From Thioalkalivibrio paradoxus ARh 1 (GTDB taxonomy: Bacteria > Pseudomonadota > Gammaproteobacteria > Ectothiorhodospirales > Ectothiorhodospiraceae): a stretch of DNA of 64,000 nt. Below the pieces are notes generated by a model. It was not told the origin of the DNA. It saw only the letters and a list, made by a program, of their open reading frames with translations, and did not search any database. The translations under genes and the position numbers were made by a program. Positions 59,997-64,000 of the stretch are shown here, piece after piece; positions within the stretch are counted from its first letter, which is position 1; each line of letters begins with the position of its first letter. Location: positions 3,012,501 to 3,076,500 of the forward strand of contig NZ_CP007029.1 in NCBI RefSeq assembly GCF_000227685.2, read 5' to 3'.

Positions 59997-60963
59997 CGCG
60001 GTCGGTGCCCCGGGGCTCGCCCTGTGCCTCGTAGGCCTCGACGATCCGCTGCACCAGCGGGTGGCGAACCACGTCGTCGGCAAGGAAGCGGGTAACGCTG
60101 ACACCCTCGACCGCGTCGAGGATTTTCGCCGCATGCCGCAGGCCGGACAGCTGGCCGCGCGGCAGGTCGATCTGGGTCGCGTCGCCGTTGACCACGGCGG
60201 TGGAGCCGAAACCAATGCGGGTCAGAAACATCTTCATCTGCTCGACCGTGGTGTTCTGCGCCTCGTCGAGGATGATGAACGACTCGTTCAGCGTGCGACC
60301 GCGCATATACGCGAGCGGCGCGACCTCGATCACCTGCCGTTCCATCAGGCGCGCGACCTGGTCGAACCCGAGCAATTCGTATAGCGCGTCGTACATCGGA
60401 CGCAGGTAAGGATCGATCTTCTGCGCCAGGTCGCCGGGGAGGAAACCGAGGCGCTCGCCCGCCTCCACCGCCGGGCGCACCAGCACCAGCCGGCGCACCC
60501 GGTCCTGCTCCAGCGCCGCGACCGCCGCGGCCACCGCGAGGTAGGTCTTGCCGGTGCCCGCCGGCCCGATCCCGAAATTGAGGTCGTGGCGGCCGATTGC
60601 GCGCAGGTACTGGATCTGCCGCGGGCCGCGACCACGGATCACCGTGCGACGCAGGCGCAGCACCGGTTCCTGTGGCTCCTGTTCCGGCAGACCCGCGAGG
60701 TGCGCCTGCTGCAGCGCCGCGTGCACCTGCTCCAGCGACACCGGCTCGTCCTGGGCCATGCGATGCAGTTCCTGGATCAGCGAGGCCGCGGCAGCCACCG
60801 CAGCGGCCGGTCCGGTCACGTTGAAGCGGGGACCGCGGCTGTGCACGTGCACGCCGATCCGGTCCTCGATCAGCCGCAGGTGGGCATCGAGCGGGCCGGA
60901 CAGCCGCGACAGCGTCTCGGGGTCCCCCGGGTCGAGGGTGAAGTCAGCGCGATTCTGCGACAT
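59989..60963 (-). CDS. phoH: PhoH-like ATPase (YbeZ)
   Basis: 324 aa. N-terminal KH-like part ([17 protein letters not shown]), then a P-loop ATPase with Walker [12 protein letters not shown] (about 133), Walker [12 protein letters not shown] and [11 protein letters not shown]. YbeZ works with YbeY in rRNA processing. The stop overlaps ybeY and the start overlaps the miaB end, in the conserved miaB-phoH-ybeY order. Confidence 0.94.
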   Translation of the reverse strand: MSQNRADFTLDPGDPETLSRLSGPLDAHLRLIEDRIGVHVHSRGPRFNVTGPAAAVAAAASLIQELHRMAQDEPVSLEQVHAALQQAHLAGLPEQEPQEPVLRLRRTVIRGRGPRQIQYLRAIGRHDLNFGIGPAGTGKTYLAVAAAVAALEQDRVRRLVLVRPAVEAGERLGFLPGDLAQKIDPYLRPMYDALYELLGFDQVARLMERQVIEVAPLAYMRGRTLNESFIILDEAQNTTVEQMKMFLTRIGFGSTAVVNGDATQIDLPRGQLSGLRHAAKILDAVEGVSVTRFLADDVVRHPLVQRIVEAYEAQGEPRGTDRDA

Positions 60964-62374
60964 GGGTCGAGGGCCGCTCGCCCCGGTCCGCGACGGCGGC
61001 GAGCGCCACGCCGCGCAGGGAGTGCGGCTGCGCCTCGGTGATCCGCAGGTCGACCGTCTGCCCGATCCAATCCGGCGGGCCGTCGAAGTTGACCACTCGG
61101 TTGTTCGCGGTGCGCCCCGCCAGTTGCGCCGGGTTGCGCCGCGAACGGCCTTCGACCAGCACCCGCTCCACCCCACCGACCATCCCGCGGTTGCGAGCCT
61201 GGCCCTGGGACTCGAGCAGCGCCTGCAATTCCTGCAGGCGCGCCTTTTTCACCGCCATCGGCACATCGTCCGGAAGCGCGGCGGCCGGAGTGCCGGGACG
61301 CGGGCTGTAGATGAAACTGAACGAGAAATCGAAGTTCAGCTCCTCGACCAGCCGCAGCGTCGCGGCATGATCGGCTTCGGTTTCGCCGGGGAAGCCGACG
61401 ATGAAGTCCGAGGAGAGGTCGAGGTCCGGGCGCAGTTCACGCAGGCGGCGGATCTTCGACTTGTACTCGAGCACGGTATGGCCGCGTTTCATCTGCGCCA
61501 GGATGCGGTCGGAGCCGCTCTGCACCGGCAGGTGCAGGTGGCTGACGAGCTTGGGCTCGTCGGCATAGGCCTGGATCAGACGCTCGGAGAATTCGACCGG
61601 ATGCGAGGTGGTGAAACGGATGCGCTCGATGCCGTCGACCGCGGCCACGTAGTGGATCAGCAGTGCGAGGTCGGCGATCTCACCATCGTGCATCGGCCCC
61701 CGGTACGCGTTCACGTTCTGCCCCAGCAGGTTGATCTCCCGGACCCCCTGGGCGGCGAGACCGACGACCTCGGCGATCACGTCGTCGAAGGGGCGGCTGA
61801 TCTCCTCGCCCCGCGTGTAGGGCACCACGCAGAAGCTGCAGTACTTGCTGCAACCCTCCATCACCGACACGAACGCGCTGGCACCGGTCGCGCGCGGCTC
61901 GGGCAGGCGGTCGAATTTCTCGATCTCCGGGAAACTGATGTCGACCACCGCTGCACCGCTGCGCTGCACCTGCCGGATCAGCGCCGGCAGGCGGTGCAGG
62001 GTCTGCGGCCCGAACACCAGGTCGACGAACGGCGCGCGCGCGCGCAAGGCCGCGCCCTCCTGGCTGGCCACGCAGCCGCCAACGCCGATGATCACCTCGG
62101 GGCGGCGCTCCTTCAGCGCACGCCAGCGCCCGAGCAGCGAGAACACTTTTTCCTGCGCCTTCTCGCGGATCGAGCAGGTGTTCAGCAGCAGCAGGTCGGC
62201 GGCGGCCGGGTCGTCGGTCCGCTCGGCGCCGTGCAGCTCGCGCAATGCATCGAACATCCGCCCGGAATCGTATTCGTTCATCTGGCAACCGTGGGTCTGG
62301 ATGTAGACCCTGCGGATCGTTGCCGGCCGCTCCGGTGCAGCCGGCGCTGCCGGTGTTTCAGAAGGGTACGTCAT
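60944..62374 (-). CDS. miaB: tRNA ms2i6A37 methylthiotransferase MiaB
   Basis: 476 aa. N-terminal cluster cysteines in [20 protein letters not shown] and GGCVAS; radical-SAM motif [12 protein letters not shown] domain at the C-terminus ([11 protein letters not shown] to [11 protein letters not shown]). It adds the methylthio group to i6A37 of tRNAs. The start at 62374 lies inside the end of ssb (17-base overlap). The tail is slightly extended beyond the TRAM domain. Confidence 0.95.
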   Translation of the reverse strand: MTYPSETPAAPAAPERPATIRRVYIQTHGCQMNEYDSGRMFDALRELHGAERTDDPAAADLLLLNTCSIREKAQEKVFSLLGRWRALKERRPEVIIGVGGCVASQEGAALRARAPFVDLVFGPQTLHRLPALIRQVQRSGAAVVDISFPEIEKFDRLPEPRATGASAFVSVMEGCSKYCSFCVVPYTRGEEISRPFDDVIAEVVGLAAQGVREINLLGQNVNAYRGPMHDGEIADLALLIHYVAAVDGIERIRFTTSHPVEFSERLIQAYADEPKLVSHLHLPVQSGSDRILAQMKRGHTVLEYKSKIRRLRELRPDLDLSSDFIVGFPGETEADHAATLRLVEELNFDFSFSFIYSPRPGTPAAALPDDVPMAVKKARLQELQALLESQGQARNRGMVGGVERVLVEGRSRRNPAQLAGRTANNRVVNFDGPPDWIGQTVDLRITEAQPHSLRGVALAAVADRGERPSTHVAESR

Positions 62375-62834
62375 CGTCCTGTATCCCGCGCCCGCCCGAC
62401 GGGGCGCCGCCGCCCTGCTGGTCCCAGGGCGGCTCCTGCGAACCCTGGTTGCGGCTGCCGTAGTCGCCGCCGGAACCACCCGCGCCGCCCGACCCGCCGC
62501 GGCCGCCGAGCAGCTGCATCTCGCTGGCGACGATCTCGGTGGTATAGCGGTCCTGGCCGTCCTGCCCCTGCCACTTGCGGGTCTGGATGCGGCCCTCGAT
62601 ATAGACCTGCGAGCCTTTGCTCAGGTAATCGGCGGCAATGTCGCCGAGCCGCCCGAACAGCACGACACGGTGCCATTCGGTATTCTCGCGCTTCTCGCCG
62701 GTCTGCTTGTCCGTCCACTGTTCGCTGGTCGCGATACGCAGGTTGGTGATCGTCAGGCCCGACGGCGTCTCGCGTTTTTCGGGGTCGGCACCGAGGTTGC
62801 CGAGCAGGATCACCTTGTTCACTCCGCGGGCCAT
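62358..62834 (-). CDS. ssb: Single-stranded DNA-binding protein
   Basis: 158 aa. OB-fold domain (1-110: [56 protein letters not shown]), Gly/Gln-rich linker, and acidic tip DDDVPF that docks partner proteins. Essential in replication and repair. Upstream is an MFS gene on the same strand. Confidence 0.96.
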   Translation of the reverse strand: MARGVNKVILLGNLGADPEKRETPSGLTITNLRIATSEQWTDKQTGEKRENTEWHRVVLFGRLGDIAADYLSKGSQVYIEGRIQTRKWQGQDGQDRYTTEIVASEMQLLGGRGGSGGAGGSGGDYGSRNQGSQEPPWDQQGGGAPSGGRGIQDDDVPF

Positions 62835-63023
62835 GGCTGCTCCTTGTCGTTCGCGCGCTGGATCGGGGCGCGTAGTGTACCAAGCCGTCGCGGCGACGGC
62901 GATCGGCCTTGGCCGCCCGTCGCCCGGATCCGGATCGCGCCGGAGCCGAGTGCTGCGCCCTGGGGGTGCGGCAGGGACGCTGCGTGCCCGCCGATGCCCC
63001 GACCGCGCAGCGCTCCGCGGCCG

Positions 63024-64000
63024 TCAGGCACGCGACGCGGCTCCGGTACCACCGGAGCCGCCGCTACGGAACAGATCCCGCAGCGCCGTTTCGTCGAACC
63101 GGCCCGGATCGACCTTCAGATAGACCGCCGCCTCGCTTGCGCTCACGCGCACCTCCGCGACCCCGGCGAGTTCCGCCAGACGCGCGTTCAGCTGCGCCGA
63201 CGCCTGTTTCCAGGCATCGGGAAAGGCATAGGCCCGGTTCGCCAAATGGCTCGGCGGCGCCATCGTGACGGCGGCCCAAAGCCAGAGCAGGGCGCCCGCG
63301 AGACCCAGACCGAAGACCGCGGCGCTGCCGCCGTGGGACAGCAACACGCCGCCGAGCAGACCGCCGGCAAAAATCCCGAGGAACTGGCAGCTGGAGAAGA
63401 CGCCCATTGCGGTTCCCTTCGCAGCAACCGGCGCGGTCTTCGCAACCAGCGAAGGCAGGGCTGCCTCCAACAGGTTGAACGCGGCGAAGAACAGCACCAG
63501 CGCAAGCCCCAGCGTGACCCAGTGAGCGCTGAACGGCAGCAGCACCTGCACCGCGATCAGCACCACGATCGCTCCGACCAGTGCGGGCTTCAGCGCGCGC
63601 TGGCGCTCGGCCCGAATCACCGCCGGAATCATCAGCGCGAATCCCAGCAGCAGCACCGGGAGGTAGACGAGGTAGTGCTGCGCCGGCTCCAGCCCCAGCC
63701 GATTCACCAGGGTCAGCGGCAGCACCAGGAAATTCGCCGCAAGCGTCAGGTGCAGGACGAAGATGCCCGCGTTCAGACGCAGCAGCTCGGGGTCGCGCAG
63801 CACGCTGCGCAGTCCGCCAGGCATCGGCACCATGTCCGGGTGCGGCCGCGAGTGCGCCGGCTGCGGCACCCAGACGAACAGCAGCAGCAGCGCCAGCAGG
63901 CCGAGCAGCGCGGTCAGCCAGAAGATCCCGGCCAGCCCGAACCATCGGTCCACCAACGGCCCCAGCACCATCGAGGCGGTGAAGGTCACGCCGATGGTCA
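63024..64000 (-). CDS. MFS transporter, C-terminal part (runs off the window)
   Basis: About 325 codons remain; the 5' end is beyond base 64000. At least eight membrane helices are visible (from FTASMVLGPLVDRWFGLAGI onward, including LVYLPVLLLGFALMIPAVI and GIFAGGLLGGVLL). The soluble C-terminal domain (about the last 70 residues: LAGVAEVRVSASEAAVYLKV) resembles the YAM domain of YajR-type drug/H+ antiporters. Substrate unknown. It stands upstream of ssb, a position often seen in gammaproteobacteria. Confidence 0.85.
   Translation of the reverse strand, partial: TIGVTFTASMVLGPLVDRWFGLAGIFWLTALLGLLALLLLFVWVPQPAHSRPHPDMVPMPGGLRSVLRDPELLRLNAGIFVLHLTLAANFLVLPLTLVNRLGLEPAQHYLVYLPVLLLGFALMIPAVIRAERQRALKPALVGAIVVLIAVQVLLPFSAHWVTLGLALVLFFAAFNLLEAALPSLVAKTAPVAAKGTAMGVFSSCQFLGIFAGGLLGGVLLSHGGSAAVFGLGLAGALLWLWAAVTMAPPSHLANRAYAFPDAWKQASAQLNARLAELAGVAEVRVSASEAAVYLKVDPGRFDETALRDLFRSGGSGGTGAASRA

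Overview
The window is dense, GC-rich chromosomal DNA from a gammaproteobacterium. The conserved gammaproteobacterial blocks are rluD-pgeF-clpB divergent from bamD; miaB-phoH-ybeY-corC-lnt behind ssb; and leuS-lptE-holA-proA-nadD-rsfS-rlmH-maf. With cydABDC, sucCD, nadE-PII and pilSR they fit a high-GC member of the Chromatiales/Ectothiorhodospiraceae type (Thioalkalivibrio-like). The genus is inferred from gene order and base composition, not proven. No rRNA, tRNA, CRISPR array, integrase or insertion sequence was found.

Layout. 0.1-1.4 kb: a HEPN-MNT toxin-antitoxin pair and a cupin. 1.8-4.2 kb: a PAS-GGDEF-EAL cyclic-di-GMP protein. 4.5-10.4 kb: an iron island, with a TonB-dependent receptor and a separate bfd-bfr-tonB-exbB-exbD-hemP operon; both have candidate Fur boxes, and TonB carries a long Pro-Glu tandem-repeat linker. 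10.5-16.8 kb: cytochrome bd oxidase (cydAB) and its assembly transporter (cydDC), split by two repeat elements. 17-21 kb: an EAL-only protein and clpB with a recognisable sigma-32 promoter. 21-24 kb: pgeF, rluD, bamD. 24-28 kb: sucCD-nadE-PII. 28.3-31.8 kb: a PilS/PilR two-component pair with a possible coupled small ORF between them. 31.8-39.5 kb: the leuS-to-maf housekeeping operon. 39.6-44.1 kb: glpD and glycogen phosphorylase, divergent. 44.2-55.5 kb: a long minus-strand accessory operon. 55.8-64 kb: housekeeping genes, ending in an MFS transporter cut by the window edge.

The most unusual region is the operon at 44.2-55.5 kb. In order of transcription it encodes a secreted von Willebrand A (VWA) protein, an ABC ATPase, an FtsX-type permease, a cysteine-free SUMF1/FGE-fold periplasmic protein, two coiled-coil lipoproteins, a large secreted protein of unknown function and an S41/PDZ protease. 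The first part has the same order as ppkA-tagT-tagS-tagR-tagQ, which controls threonine phosphorylation of a type VI secretion system in Pseudomonas aeruginosa. Here there is no kinase domain, no phosphatase and no type VI gene in view, so it may be a kinase-free envelope-sensing version of that module.

A second theme is dispersed palindromic DNA: at least five copies of a ~113-bp two-hairpin (REP/BIME-like) element, two of them in tandem inside the ybeY-corC interval, a related single hairpin behind clpB, a CACGGAA-based inverted repeat, and a CTAG-ended hairpin.
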